Part shown: one piece after another, positions 1 to 12,016 of the stretch | Layout of the letters: each line of letters begins with the position of its first letter | Position numbering within the stretch: position 1 is the first letter of the stretch | The notes under the pieces: model-generated | What the model was told of the DNA's origin: nothing | Seen by the model: the letters and a program-made list of their open reading frames with translations, nothing else | Database searches by the model: none | Made by a program: the position numbers and the translations under genes | From: Zymoseptoria tritici IPO323 | Taxonomy: Eukaryota; Ascomycota; Dothideomycetes; Mycosphaerellales; Mycosphaerellaceae | Direction of reading: 5' to 3' | Length of the DNA stretch: 64,000 nucleotides | NCBI RefSeq assembly: GCF_000219625.1 | Contig: NC_018210.1 | Span: forward strand, 682,001 to 746,000

Positions 1-903
1 CCACATTCTCTTCTTGCGGATCTAGGTCTTCGTAGAACTCTTTGGCTCGCTGTTCTTGGGTAGCAGCTCGTTTGACTCGCTTTGTCCGTTGCGGGAAGCA
101 TCGTCGGGAGTAGTTCGTGAGGAGCTTGATCAGAGAAAGCTGTCCCCACTCGTCCATATCGACAGCCATCTTGCACAGACTTCGATATACCGGATGGATC
201 ATATCCAATCGCTCCGGGCAGATTTCCATGAACGCTTGTACCGCAGCACCCGCCACATAGTATTGGTTGTCCGCAAGCAGAGTCGCGAGATATTCCTCCA
301 CCTGCGGTCTTGTCGTGGGGTCCAGCTTCACACACTTCACACACGCCAATGCCGCCGCTTTGCGAACCAAAGGTGACAGATCACTCGCGCCTTTCTTGAT
401 CGCCAGACTCACAATCTGCGAGATAACTGGCACACGTATCCCCGACATAGTCTTCAATGCCATCGCTCTTATCCGTGGATTGCTATCCGAAAGGGACTTC
501 TGTATAGTGTTGATCGAGAGCAAGGCAGTATCGGGGTCTGCTTCGGCATGATAGATGAGATAGTTGTACACCAGCGGCCGAGTCGAAGGAAAGGGGGTTG
601 ACAAAGTCTTGAGAACAGCCGGAAAGAAGGTTAAGGTAGGTTGAGGAGGTGTGGCATATTGCATCTATGGGCTTGTATCAACTCTTGCATGTCCATATCC
701 CACGATGTATGCCTGATCAAACATACTGCGACCACTCTTCGCAGCCCTTCCAGCGTATCTCTTTCATTCCTGCTGTCCAGCAGCTTCTTGATCTGCGCCG
801 CCGGGAGAGGACGAATCGTTTTCCGTGGACCAGCATCGCGAGCGGCTTCGAGGGTAAGGTCGCGTGCTTTGGGTGCTGTCAGTTCCCATCGAATGCTCTC
901 CAT
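1..903 (-). CDS. APL6: AP-3 complex subunit beta, N-terminal part (runs off left edge)
   Basis: Large subunit of the AP-3 adaptor, which sorts cargo from Golgi/endosome to the vacuole. About 280 N-terminal residues are visible. The start is the ATG at 903; exon 1 (903-727) reads MESIRWELTAPKARDLTLEA and ends in the AP-3 beta signature KKLLDSRNERDTLEGLRR. A 62-bp intron (726-665, GTATGT...CATAG) joins it to exon 2 at 664, where the frame gives the adaptin-N HEAT-like run: FFPAVLKTL, LVYNYLIYHAEADPDTALLS, INTIQKSLSDSNPRIRAMAL, SGIRVPVISQIVSLAIKK. The spliced junction restores the conserved spacing, whereas the unspliced frame hits a stop. The C-terminal half lies outside the window. Identification rests on the near-invariant adaptin motifs of the family. 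Confidence 0.93.
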
Positions 904-1257
904 TGTTGTGTTGTTGTGTACTGACCCTGCTCAAGCAGCCCGCTGAGACGTGATATCGATTCCATCGTGGCACGACCAGGTAAGTGCGACCAGCACTCAA
1001 ATACTCAATGTCCAGTGCGATGCCAGTTGCCTGCGGACCACATCCCCATGTCCATCAGATGCTCTAGTGGGGCATGCGATGAAGTCGCTCGCCAAGACTT
1101 GCCCCGTGCACCTTTCCTCAATCTCAAAAAACTTCCGAACTTTTCTTCCTCAGCTCCGCACCATCACCAACAACACCAACATGAAAGTCGAGACGCCATC
1201 TGCCGATGAGCATCGCAATGACTCGAGACGCACAGTGCAGACCACGTGAATGCAGTA
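904..1257. other. Intergenic, divergent promoter region
   Basis: This 354-bp gap separates the divergent starts of APL6 and the 199-aa gene, so it should carry both promoters. I see no clear TATA box. ORFs here are short and have no protein-like composition. Confidence 0.5.
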
Positions 1258-1857
1258 ATGGCTCCATCCACGCCCGTGGTGCTCCAAGTCGAGTCCGCAC
1301 ATGACTTTGTTCAGTACATCTTGGACAAGCATGCACCACCAACAACCCTGGTGGTCTGCTCGTCCAAGGCCGACTTTATCACCGCATTGCAGAGCACAGA
1401 ACTTGAGAGCAGCGTATGGCAAGTCTCAACACTGCGCATGCTTTCGACCTCTCGAACGGTCAAGCTCGCATTCTGCCCGGACATCACACATCTACGTGCC
1501 TATCTCGCGTCGCGCTCTACTGACAACAGTACCTCAACCGACACCGGACTTCGACAAAGCAATGCGATGCCGATGCTGGCCCTCCTCGATCCCATTCAGC
1601 TCCACCGTCCGACCTCTGCCTTCTCAGCTCAAGGTCTGAACAGGTCCTTCGCCATTGCTGTCGAAGCTGCACGGCACTTGGGCGTCAAGCTCGTGATGGC
1701 GGAGACCGACGCTACTGCTTGGGACGAAGAGCTGTCCATGCTGAACGTCACCACCAAGCGACTCGGTGAGCTGTCTGTCGGACGGACCGTCAAGGTGCGG
1801 GTCGTTGCAGAGCGATGGTGCACTTTTGAGCGACTGCACGACATGAATGACGAATGA
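1258..1857 (+). CDS. Conserved-looking hypothetical protein, 199 aa
   Basis: Single-exon ORF of 199 aa. The first ATG in frame is at 1258 (MAPSTPVVLQVESAHDF); the frame is open upstream only through a GTG at 1246. I do not recognise a named family. The protein has alternating hydrophobic strands and helices suggesting an alpha/beta fold (TTLVVCSSKADFITALQ, VKLAFCPDITHLRAYLAS, MPMLALLDPIQLH, TSAFSAQGLNRSFAIAVEAA). It has no signal peptide, membrane span or obvious catalytic motif. The layout, with a hydrophobic strand ending in a small-residue turn and a SAQGL segment, vaguely recalls a degenerate RecA-like fold, but there is no Walker motif and this is only a guess. Composition and codon use match the neighbouring genes, so it is probably a real gene. 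Confidence 0.7.
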   Translation: MAPSTPVVLQVESAHDFVQYILDKHAPPTTLVVCSSKADFITALQSTELESSVWQVSTLRMLSTSRTVKLAFCPDITHLRAYLASRSTDNSTSTDTGLRQSNAMPMLALLDPIQLHRPTSAFSAQGLNRSFAIAVEAARHLGVKLVMAETDATAWDEELSMLNVTTKRLGELSVGRTVKVRVVAERWCTFERLHDMNDE

Positions 1858-2307
1858 GCGTCCACACGACGACTGCCTCACACAAAGACACGCCAACGGC
1901 GATTGGGACAAATGGTGAGTTCTGCCCAAATTTCCTTTCCCTCTCTTCATATGACGAAACAAATGTATTACACAGACCTGTTCTGAACACTCGTGTGGAA
2001 CATACTAAGCTCTAGATCTGATTGAAAACCACTCTTACCTTGCTCATCATGACCGCTGCATACCATTGGAGAAGTTTTGGGCTAACTTCTCGATCAAACA
2101 GATATTCGTCACGATCATCCAAATGCGAGGCTGGTGTGGGACAGAATCGCCATGCAATAGTGCGTCCAATAGTTCATTCAACGCAAAAGTTCTGAGAACC
2201 GAATGACTTCATTCAAAGCACATCATGATCAACGCCGTGCGGGTATTGTAGCGCCATTCGCAGTCTGCAAAATCAATTCGTTCCATTCCCCCATCATTCC
2301 ATCCTCC
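1858..2307. other. Intergenic, convergent 3' ends
   Basis: This 450-bp stretch lies between the stop of the 199-aa gene and the stop of NUF2, which converge. No protein-like ORF, repeat or RNA gene was seen; presumably it holds the two 3' UTRs. Confidence 0.5.
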
Positions 2308-3883
2308 TCATACAATGACCTGGTCCATCTCAGTGATATACAGCTTGATATGACTCTCCATCTTCATATACTCCTCCCTCGCAGCCTGCACCTCATGCTC
2401 AATCTGCTCTTTCAAGTCCGCCATCTGCACGCACGAAGAAGGTTAGCAAAGCTCCTTCAAGCAACCATGGTCCAATCTACGCAATAGTGCGAACCAGAAA
2501 CACCAAAACCAACAGATGAGGGGGACTTTAGACTCGTCAAAACATACCTTCTTCTCCGTCTGCTCGATCCGCACCCTCCGCTTCTCCACCTCCTCGCCCT
2601 TCTCCCGCCTCTCGCTCGTCAATTCCCGATGCATCTTCCGCAATCCCTCCATCTTGGATTTCGCGTTCTTCGCGCGTTCTTCTGCGTCGTTCCGGAGTTT
2701 CTCCGTGCGGTCCGTCCATTGTTGTAATTGTTTCCTGAGCATCTTCTCTTGCCGTTCCACTTCTCTTACATTATTCGACTTTTCGGTGAGAGCTTCGCGG
2801 TTTCGTGCAGCTGATCGGGATTCGTCTTCTTCTTTTGCCAATTCGGTGGACAGATCGGTTAGGAGGCGGTTCAAGGATTGAATGTCTGTTTGGAGGAGGG
2901 AGAATGTGTCGCAAGAGGTCTGCAGCGCGCGGGAGCGTCGGTCGAGGACCTCGATCTGGTTGCGATCCGTGTTAAGGTTCGCGGAGAGGTCGCGGAGGGA
3001 TTGCTCGAGGTTTGCGGGTGATTGTTCGGTATATGGCCGGAGCTTGTTGGCTTCTGTGCGGGTTTGCATAACTGTGGAGGTTTTGTCTTCGAGAAGGGAT
3101 TTGAGGCGGGATTGGTCTGCTTTCACACGTTCGAGGCGTTCGGTGACGCGTTCTTGGGACTTCTTGAGCTCAAGGAGGCGAGTCTTGAGATCTGAGGCTT
3201 TGCGTTCTTTTTCGGCGAGTGCGGCTTCGACGTTCGCGCGGTTGTGTTGCATTTCTTGCAGATGATCTTCCTTCTCCTGATTCGCGTGGTAGAGCTGCTC
3301 GATTGCATTCTTCGTGCGCTCGCTTGAGTTGTAGTGTTCATCGATGACTGCCGTCTGTGACTCGCGAAACCGGATGAAGTTGATGATGTAGCTGAAGATT
3401 TTGACAAGACGAGGGTGTGTCGGTCGATATACGTCGGAAAAGGTAAAGTCTTTGATGCCGCATTCGAGGAGGAGTTTGCGCATTGTGATGAAGAAGCCCA
3501 TAAGCTCGCGCGTATCGGCAGTGAAGATTCGTTCGTAATCATCGGCGCCGCACATGTCTTCTGCTGCTGCTCGCATAGCTGGTGCGACAATTTCGCGTGT
3601 GGTCATTGTGAGGAGTTCGGCGAACCATTCGAAGACTTTTTGGATTTGCTGAGGGTTCGGCTTGCGGAGGTCGTCGATGCTGAAGTTGATGCCGATGTCA
3701 CTGATACAACCTGCAATCTCCTTGTCTGGCTGTGACATATGTTAGAAATGCGCGCGCATTGCTGTGTTGTATTGTCCGTACCAAGGTCATAAACGCATCT
3801 TCGTCGGGCTCTTTTCGCTGCTTTTGCTGGCTTGAAGGAGGCTGCTGGCTTCGAGCCATACTCATGCGAGGGTTATAGTCCAT
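2308..3883 (-). CDS. NUF2: Kinetochore protein NUF2 (NDC80 complex)
   Basis: Subunit of the NDC80 complex that couples kinetochores to spindle microtubules. Three exons: 3883-3782, 3729-2548 and 2424-2308, giving 466 aa, the usual length for the family. The introns are 52 bp (3781-3730) and 123 bp (2547-2425), both with GTA donors and CAG acceptors, and both fall between codons. The N-terminus ([31 protein letters not shown]) and the calponin-homology head ([40 protein letters not shown]) are characteristic. From about residue 165 a long heptad-rich coiled coil ([20 protein letters not shown] and onward) runs to the end. The last exon encodes [19 protein letters not shown] and ends in VIV-stop. 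An in-frame ATG nine bases upstream (3892) is a possible alternative start. Confidence 0.95.
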
Positions 3884-4916
3884 ACTGGGCATTCTGGTCC
3901 GTCGAGTTATGCTTTTATCGTAGGAGGCTTTGTGCTGAGCTGTCTGAAGTGTCAATCTCGAAGTCGAAAGTCGTCAATCAACATCGCGTCTCGTTAGCGC
4001 CAAACACGAGCTCGCGCCGTTGCCATGTGCGGGAATTTCCGTCGTGCCCAACGTCAGGTCTTGGTCGACTTCACCACCACCTCATCACCGTCCGTGGATG
4101 TTCATCATCTTCGATGTCGGTACGTCTATCGTCACGCCGCCACACCTGCAAGATTTATATATTTTGTCCGGGTCCTTCCTGCTTCGTCGCCGGTCTGCCA
4201 GGACTTCAACCGTCAATTCAACACCTCCCACACCTGCTCCTCGGTATGGACAGCACCACTGCCCTTCAAGAATTGCAACGCCTATATTGGTAGCCAGACC
4301 TTTCGATCTGTTCGAGAGGCCGGCAGATGGACCAAGGGATATACGAGTTGGAAGTTGTCCTGAGTCCTAATGAGAACTGCAATCTTTCGACTCCTTGCGA
4401 GCGCGACCAATTGCAGCTCAAGCACAATCGCATGCACATCATGCAACGCCGTTTCTCATCACTCGAATAGAATTCGGCATGACGCAGGATTTGTCCTCAT
4501 ATACGGCCATTGTCGCACCACTTGGCCGCTGTTGATTTGGTGACCGTGGATAGGACGCCGCATTGACAGCGAAAGGATTTTATCAACGTCGCACAGACAC
4601 ATCCGTGCGACAGCTCGGTAAGCTACAAAGTCCGTTCTACTGTTCGCATTGGATTTCCCAGTTCGGCACTTTGGTGCTTTCTGCTATTGTTTTTGCAGCA
4701 TTCTATACCACCAAGGCAGAACACTACCGCTGGTATACACTGTTCCTGAATCCCAACATCTTTTTTTTTTGCAAGTATTCGCATCATAAATTGCTGCACC
4801 AATTCGACAGGGTGCACGTCCCTTACCCTTGGTCTTTTTGGACAAAACCTCTCCCGATCCTGCTGCTCCTTCCTCTTTCCTCTTCTCTCACAACCCCAGA
4901 GTCCTTCGTTGCCAAC
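3884..4916. other. Intergenic region with promoter of the wall-protein gene
   Basis: About 1 kb between the divergent starts of NUF2 and the GPI wall-protein gene. A run of ten T lies at 4761-4770, and a pyrimidine-rich stretch at about 4855-4900 ends just before the ATG, as is common in strongly expressed fungal genes. ORFs here (for example 3832-4293 +) show no domain or plausible composition and are judged spurious. Confidence 0.5.
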
Positions 4917-7900
4917 ATGAAGGTCACCACCCTCGCTGCCGCCCTTGGGGCACTCTCAGTCGCTAAAGCAGCTCCGCAATACGGCTATCCGCAGGACGCT
5001 CCTCAGTACGCTACTTCGGAAGAGGCGCCGCAGTACTATACCTCGGAGGCGGCACCTTCTTATGCTGCTCCGTCCGAAGTTCAGTATGCCACGGAAGAGC
5101 ACCCTCAGTGTAGGACAATCCAATTCCGCACCGAATTCCAGCGCTGACCTTTTCAGATGAGACCCCTTCCCAGGTGAACTACCCGGTCTACTCCAGCGAA
5201 GCCCCGTCCTACCCCACCGAGTCCTCCGAGCAGCCTGTGTTTCCTGTCTCCAGCACCTTCACCTCCACCACCACGAAGCGCCACTCGACCAAGTTCATCA
5301 CGATCACGAAGACGATTCAATCGGCTATCTCCGGAATGCCTTCCACCGTGGTCATTACCGTGCCCGAGACCGTCACTGTGACCGATGATCCCGTTGATGC
5401 TACAACTTCGGCTGATAGCACCTCGACCGACAGCGACTCAAGTGGCAGCACCTCCACCGAAAGCACCTCCACTGATGCCAACTCGCCCGAAAGCACCTCC
5501 GCCGAAAGCACCTCGACCGACTCTGCTACAGAATCTACTTCAGACTCCACTACGGAAACTGCCTCCGCGACTGATTCTGCTACAAGCACTGTCACTGATT
5601 CTACTTCAAGCGATTCTTCATCCACGTCTACTTCTACCTCTTCCGCCGCTACGCCTGTCCCAACTGACCAGTCTTGCGACTCGCTCAACAACAGCAACAA
5701 CGGAGAGGTTAGCAGTGGTGACAAGAACTTCAGCTTGCAATGCGGAATGCCCGTGGATGGAACACCTCTCGAGACGACTTCGAGCGCGGATTCCTTCGGA
5801 GAGTGCCTGAACGAGTGTGGTGCAACAGACGGGTGTGCCGCTTTTACATTCAATCCGACCGCAGCTACCTGCACTCTCCTCTCCTCCGTCAGTGATGGCC
5901 TGCCGGACGACACTAATGGCGACTCTGGCGTCGTGATTCCTGGATCCAGCACTACCACATCTTCAAGCGCGACGGCTTCAACGACGTCCGACGACAGCAG
6001 CTCCACCACTTCCGACGTGAGCACCACTGATAGCGACTCTGCGAGCTCTAGCCAGACGGCCTCTCAGACAACTGGCTCAGCCTCCCAGACAGACACCACC
6101 ACAACTGATTCTTCCTCTGAATCGGGAGTGACGACCGCATCAAGCGCGTCTCAAACGAGCCAGTCTGAATCGACAACGGAACCTGGCGCTCAGAGTGATA
6201 CTACGGGGTCCGCCAGTCAGACTTCGGACAGCTCTGCCAGTCAGACCTCGGACAGCTCTGCCAGCCAGACTGATACTTCGGCCACCGACTCACAGACTTC
6301 CAACTCTGCATCGACGACCACAGATAGCTCTGCTAGCCAGACTGAGAGCTCGACATCCGATTCGCAGACTTCAGGGTCGGCGAGTACCACGTCTGCCGAA
6401 AGCTCCACGAGTTCAGCAACCTCTGCCAGCGACTCTGCGACCTCCGACAGCAGCTCGGCGACCTCGGAAAGCGCCTCATCGCAGTCTACATCGACTGATT
6501 TTGCCACCTCGGCTTCGCAAACTTCTGAGTCGACCACTTCGACTGATAGCACGCTCACCACGCTGCAGACTACCGTCGTCTCAAGCACGACGATTGTCAT
6601 TCCGAGCTCGACCACATCCGAGCAGTCTTCGACCACACAAAGCCAGACTACTACATCCGAGCAGGCTTCAACCACGTCTACTATTACACAAAGCCAGACC
6701 ACCACCGCTAGCACATCGCAGAGCTCCACCAGCGAATCGACAGGCACCAGCAGTGATTCTACAACATCTTCAGCCGGAAGCACGACTTCGGGTTCCACCA
6801 CCACTTCTGGTTCCGCCACCACTTCTGGTTCCGCCACCACTTCATCGGCTCCAGCCTCTTCCGGTGCTTGCTCTTCCATCGGTTCTGGCAACACATTCGG
6901 TAACGGATACACTGCTCGTTGCGCGAGTGACTACCACGGATTCGAAGATGGCAGCGCTGCAGCTGATAGCTTCGCTGAGTGCGCGCCGCTCTGTGACGCT
7001 AAGGACAGCTGCGCTGGCTTCTCTTACAACGGAGAAGTCTGCTTCTTCAAGTCCGCCCAAGGAACTACCCGCCGCTCGGATCCCAATGTCGATGCTGCAT
7101 TCAAAGAGGGTCCATCGGGAGGGACGACAACGACGACCACCACGAACGTGACGAATGCGAAGCGTCAAGCATACTACACGGAGACCAAGCCGATCTACCA
7201 AATACCTTCGACCTACCTGGCCCCTGTTCCGACCTATCAGGCTCCTTCCACCTATGGTCTGTCATCTCCAGGCTATCAGGTGCCTACAACATATGAAACC
7301 TCAACGCCAATTTATCAGGCACCTTCGACATATGGTCTGTCAACTCCAGGCTATCAGGCGCCTTCAACACATGAGATGTCAACGCCAGTTTACCAGGTCC
7401 CTTCAATATCTGAAACGTCAACGCCAGTTTACCAGGTGCCGTCGACATATGTCGTGTCCGTACCAACGTACAGCGCACCGGCTCCTTATCAGACAACGGT
7501 GCCTGGGTCGTACCAGCCTTCTTATGTTGCTTCCTCCACGACCTATGTGGTAAGCCAGGCTACTTACCAGGCCCAATACAAGCGCGCTGAAGAGGAACAC
7601 CCTGCTTTGCCGGAGACCTACGCATGCAACCCTGCTCACTCATACCCGAATGGCCAGAGCTGCATCTCTACCGCCGGAAGCCTGACTCTCGTCTCGCCCA
7701 GCGCCCACGCCGCTCAGTACCAGACGACGAGCGAGCACCACGCTGTCTACACTACGAAGGAGTCGCACCCAACTTACATTGCTTCTCCGAAGTCCTCGCC
7801 TGCCTACGTGGCCTCTCACCCAACCTACGCTGCGTCCGTGAAGTCTGCCATTCCAACCTACGCTGCTTCTACCAAGCATCACAAGACTTCTTCCAAGATC

Positions 7901-8524
7901 TCGTACCACAGCTCGCCGCCGGCAAGCTACCAGACTAAGCACACTTCGCCGCCCGCTTCTTACCAGACGAAGAACAGCTCGCCACCAGCTTCGAAGCCAC
8001 CAACATACCAGACGACCACGAAGACGTATGCCGTCGTTCCTTCTGTGCCAGTCTCCAAGCCAACATACGCGGCGTCTTCTCCCGTGCCGCCTCCAGCTTC
8101 AAAGGCTTCTTCTCCTCCCCCAGCCCCACCTGCCAACACCCCAGTCTATTCTGGAGGAAAGCCACCTGTCGCCCCGCCCGCCGCTCCTCCAATTGCTCCA
8201 CCGGCCGCTCCGCCCGCCGCTCCTCCAGTTGCTCCACCGGCCGCTCCGCCTGCCGCTCCACCAACTGCTCCTCCGATGGCTCCACCGATGGCTCCTCCGA
8301 TGTCTCCACCAGCCGCTCCGCCCGCTGCTCCTCCAATGGCTCCCCCAGCAGCGCCGCCCGTTGCTCCACCAGCCTCTCCTCAGGCCGCTCCTCAGGCCGC
8401 TCCTCCTGCCGCTCCGCCAGTAGCTCCACCAGCTGCCCCGGCCTACACGGGCGCCGCTGAGCGCAAGGAGTTCTCTCCCACTTTCGCACTTTTGCCTCTG
8501 GCTTTTGTGGTGTTCGTGTTGTGA
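4917..8524 (+). CDS. GPI-anchored Ser/Thr-rich cell-wall protein with two apple/PAN-like modules and Pro-rich repeats
   Basis: A 1186-aa adhesin-like surface protein. Exon 1 (4917-5109) encodes a signal peptide, MKVTTLAAALGALSVAKAAP. A 47-bp intron (5110-5156) splits a Tyr codon, and exon 2 runs to 8524. Order of parts: Tyr/Pro/Glu-rich N-terminus; long Ser/Thr-rich stretch rich in TST, STD and SQT words; Cys-rich module 1 (encoded about 5674-5910) with CGMPVDGT, CLNECGATDGCAAFTF; a second Ser/Thr stalk; Cys-rich module 2 (about 6868-7060) with CAPLCDAKDSCAGFSY; seven 13-aa YQxPSTY-type repeats; Tyr/Lys/Pro segment; a run of PPxAPP repeats; and a C-terminal hydrophobic tail (FALLPLAFVVFVL) after small residues, typical of a GPI signal. 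The modules match the PAN/apple pattern by eye. A wall or adhesion role is inferred from the architecture. Confidence 0.88.
7196..7468 (+). repeat. Seven tandem 39-bp (13-aa) coding repeats
   Basis: Seven consecutive units of exactly 39 bp encode variants of YQxPSTYxxSxPx (first YQIPSTYLAPVPT, last YQVPSTYVVSVPT). Units differ at several positions, so the array is diverged but keeps frame and length perfectly. It lies between the second Cys-rich module and the Pro-rich stalk of the wall protein. Confidence 0.9.
8162..8440 (+). repeat. PPxAPP proline/alanine repeat tract
   Basis: About 280 bp encode near-continuous APP triplets with Val, Ile, Thr, Met or Ala between prolines (PPVAPPAAPPIAPP...). 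The DNA repeats 9- to 12-bp words such as gctcctcca and gctccgccc. It forms a rigid stalk just before the GPI signal and is prone to copy-number change. Confidence 0.85.
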
Positions 8525-9214
8525 GCAACCTGAGTGACGGGATCCTCGAGATTATCTGCGGCTCGCGCGGCCGATGTCTCTGGGGGATCGCGTACTCTAC
8601 ATGCTGAACGAATAGAGATTCCTGCGCTTCGTGCGCGGAACTGAGAAGATGGATTAATGTTTATTAGAAGATAGGTTCCAATCGGATCAAAGCGTTGGAA
8701 TGCTTCGAGCTGCCCGTCATACTGGGTGTAATGTTTAGCTGCGGTACTATAGAATGGTATCAAATGTCGATTGGAACATACTCATTGCTTCGACTCCTTT
8801 TGATAAGGACGCTGGTCAGTACTATATTTCTGTGCGATGATTGGTCAGTCTGCCTCCGGACATCGGTCCGTCCGCTTATGCATATGCATCTCTATGCCTG
8901 ATAAGGTGCTGTATGGATACGAGCTGGTGCTCTTCGAACATGCTGTTTCAATGTCTCCTCGCACCGGCATCGTCGAGAGTACGTCAGGATCCGTCCGACT
9001 CGTCCTCCATCCTGAGCTGTTTCACTTTGTCGGGATCGACTAATTCCGGAAGCCTGACATATAGGAAGGGACGAACGTCATGGTTACTAAACAGTAGCAC
9101 CTTCTGTACTCTTGAAAACACACCGTTCCCGATTGCTATCTGATACTTTGCCATATATCTGGAAATCTCGTCGCCCATGTTTCGCACGTATACGGAAAGA
9201 AATCTTCGACCGCC
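8525..9214. other. Intergenic
   Basis: 690 bp between the wall-protein gene and the Zn2Cys6 gene, both on the plus strand. It should contain the terminator of the first and the promoter of the second. I see no repeat or credible ORF. Confidence 0.5.
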
Positions 9215-12016
9215 ATGGACTTTGCCATGAATGGAGTCGCGGGAAAGCCTTGGCCGCAGACCGCCGTGTCGTCGAGAACCACGAATGGGGCCAACACCGG
9301 CAAGCCGAAGCAACAACGAAGCCGAAGGAAGAAGGACGTGGAAGAGGACGATCCCTCGAAGAGAAGATGTGTCTCCACAGCGTGTATAGCGTGCAGGAAG
9401 AGGAAGAGCAAATGCGACGGTAATCTTCCTGCGTGCGCGGCCTGCTCGCAGGTGTATGGAACGGACTGTATATACGACCCGAACTCGGACCATCGGAGGA
9501 AGGGCGTGTACAAGAATGATGCGGATACGCTCAAGACGAAGGAGTCGACGCTGCAGACGATCATTCATGCGATCTTGAACTATGCTGAAGAAGACGTGCC
9601 GGACCTGGTACAGGAGATCAGGACTTGCGAAAGCTTGGATGCTGTGGCGGACAAGATCGTGGCGAAAGAGAATGGAGAGGATAATGGCGATGGTGGAGGT
9701 GGAAGGAGTTCTATGGACTCCTCGGAGCGAGCACCGCGAATGTCGACCTTCGAGTCGCATCTGTACGGCAAGATGGGAGACTTACGGCTGGACGAAGGAT
9801 CGGTACGATATATCGGCGGAACGAGCCATCTAATACACGCCGGGCAAGGCTCTCCCACTCCACCCAATATGGACGAGTATCTCCCGCAGGAGAACGCGAT
9901 TACGTCCTGGACGAACGTGACAGACGACCCGCAGCTGGTTCTGCATTTGCTCAACATGTACTTTACCTGGCATTACACTTTCTTCACACTATTGTCTAAA
10001 CAGCTGTTCTTCCGAGACTTTACTCTTGGGCGACCTCCTCCAGGCACAAGACGGAAAACGCAGCACTGCACGCCCCTACTTGTCAATGCGATTCTGGCAC
10101 TTGGATGCCATTTCACATCTCACGCGGGAGCAAGAGTAGATCCGGAAGATTCGGCGACCGCAGGCGATCACTTCTTCCGGGAAGCGAAAAGGCTGATCAT
10201 GGAGAACGATGAGCATGAGAAGCCGAGTCTCACCACAGTCCAAGCTCTTGCGCTAATGTCTGTAAGAGAGGCAGGATGTGGCAGAGAGGCGAAAGGCTGG
10301 GTCTACAGCGGCATGTCATTTCGTATGGCCTGCGATATGGGATTGAATCTGGATTCAAGCTCACTGAGTGCTAGCAAAGAAATCAGTGGCGACGATGATG
10401 AGGAAGACAACCGGAAAGTCACGTTCTGGGGCTGCTACCTGATTGACAAGTGTTGGTCTAACTACATGGGTCGTCTGCCACAACTGCCGTCAGCAATTGT
10501 CGCCGCGTCAAAATATGACGTCTTTCCAGAGGAGGACTCTTCTCAGTGGAGTCCTTACACCGACTCTGGGTTTACACAGGCACACGCCCAGCCTGCCCGA
10601 ACAAGGGCCGTGGCGCTGCAGATATCCAAGCTGTGCGATATCAGCAATGACCTAATGGCGCACTTCTACAACCCGATTGACATGGAGAAGACCAGGGGAA
10701 AAGCGGCGGAGCTCAGGAAGCTCTCCGCCATTCACACCAGACTCGAATCATGGCGAAGGGATCTGCCAAAGGAGTTTGAACCGAAGGAAGGGGTTCTGTC
10801 CTCGGTTCTGGTCATGCAGTAAGTGTGCTATGCGCGATGCCGGTCAACATTGCTAACTGTGTGTCTCAGTATGTTCTTCCAACTGCTATTCATCCATCTC
10901 TTCCGACCTTTTTTGAAGTACACACAAGCAACATCGCCACTGCCAAGCACTGTCAGTCCTCGGAAACTGTGCACCCAAGCGGCAGCTATGATCTCAAAGC
11001 TCATGCGGCTTTACAAGCGATCTCATGGCTTGCGACAGATCTGCAACATTGCAGTCTACATCGCTCATTCGGCGTGCACGATTCACCTTCTCAATCTACC
11101 CGACAAGAATGCCAAACGCGACATTGTCCATGGTGTGAAACATTTAGAGGAGATCGCTGAGAGTTGGCTTTGCGCAAGGCGAACACTCGCAATCATGAGC
11201 ATGTTGGCCACGAAATGGAAGGTCGACTTGCCAGACGAAGCCGCAGCCGTGCTCGCTCGAACAGACGCCAAATTCAGCTCGTACCACCGCGAGATACAGT
11301 CGCCGGCATCGAGCCAGAGGCGGGAGTCGGACCTCATGAGTGTTCCTGAACATCTCGCTATGCAACCCACTCAGACACCAGCCCTCGTACAACCGACCAC
11401 CGCACACAACTCGCCCCTCTACAACACCGCCTCACCCATGTTTGTCCCTGCCGCCATCGGTGCCTCTGGCTCAGCAATTGTACGCTCTCACGAACCGCAA
11501 TTTCCCGCCCCACCCGCCGACGCATACAGCTTACGCGCATCTCAGTTCCCCTCCGCCGCTACCACTCCCGCGACCCCACAGAACCAAGCTCGACAGCACT
11601 CTACACGAGCAGGCGCCAGTCCCAGTGACATGTTCGGCGGCGTGGAGCAGCTGCTGCGAGACAGCCATGACTGGGCGTATCGGGACCAAGCACAGTTTGC
11701 GACTGGATTTGGGAACTGGAACTCCACACCAGACGCAGATACTGCAGCTTGGGCAGCCAACATGACGCCCAATGCTCCACTGGCGGGAAGTGTGGCGCCG
11801 GCACGTCAGCACAGTCAAGCCAGTGCAGTCAGCATCCCGATGAATGCTCAACCTGCCGGATATGTGCCGACTGCGAGCGCAACCTTGAACGGTGCGAATG
11901 GCGTCAATGTCAATGGAACTGGGAATGTCGATGGCATGATGACGAATTGGCTGAACAGTATGACTGCTTATAATACTATGGCGACGACTTATAATGAGGA
12001 TGAGTGGTATCAATGA
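9215..12016 (+). CDS. Zn2Cys6 transcription factor, NirA-like
   Basis: A 916-aa nuclear regulator in two exons (9215-10818, 10870-12016). The 51-bp intron (GTAAGT...CTCAG) joins VLVM to HMFFQLLFIHLF in the regulatory domain. The N-terminal zinc cluster is complete: Cys57, 60, 67, 74, 77 and 85 in CIACRKRKSKCDG and LPACAACSQVYGTDC, preceded by a basic stretch (KPKQQRSRRKK) that may be a nuclear signal. The linker KTKESTLQTIIHAILNY is predicted helical. The middle region (residues about 235-620) fits the fungal transcription-factor regulatory domain: NMYFTWHYTFFTLL, REAGCGREAKGWVYSGMSFR, FWGCYLIDKCWSNYMGRLP. The C-terminus is low-complexity, rich in Ala, Pro, Gln, Asn and Ser, possibly an activation region. 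The NirA label follows the architecture shared with nitrate regulators; the target genes cannot be inferred, and no nitrate genes are nearby. Confidence 0.85.

Noticed and set aside
3832..4370. Overlapping plus-strand ORFs of 112-153 aa upstream of the wall-protein gene
   Set aside because: Three frames are open at once and none has protein-like composition; this is promoter DNA.
5317..6912. Long minus-strand ORFs (236 and 223 aa) rich in Val, Glu, Ser
   Set aside because: They are the complement of the Ser/Thr-repeat codons of the wall protein; their composition is an artefact of that repeat.
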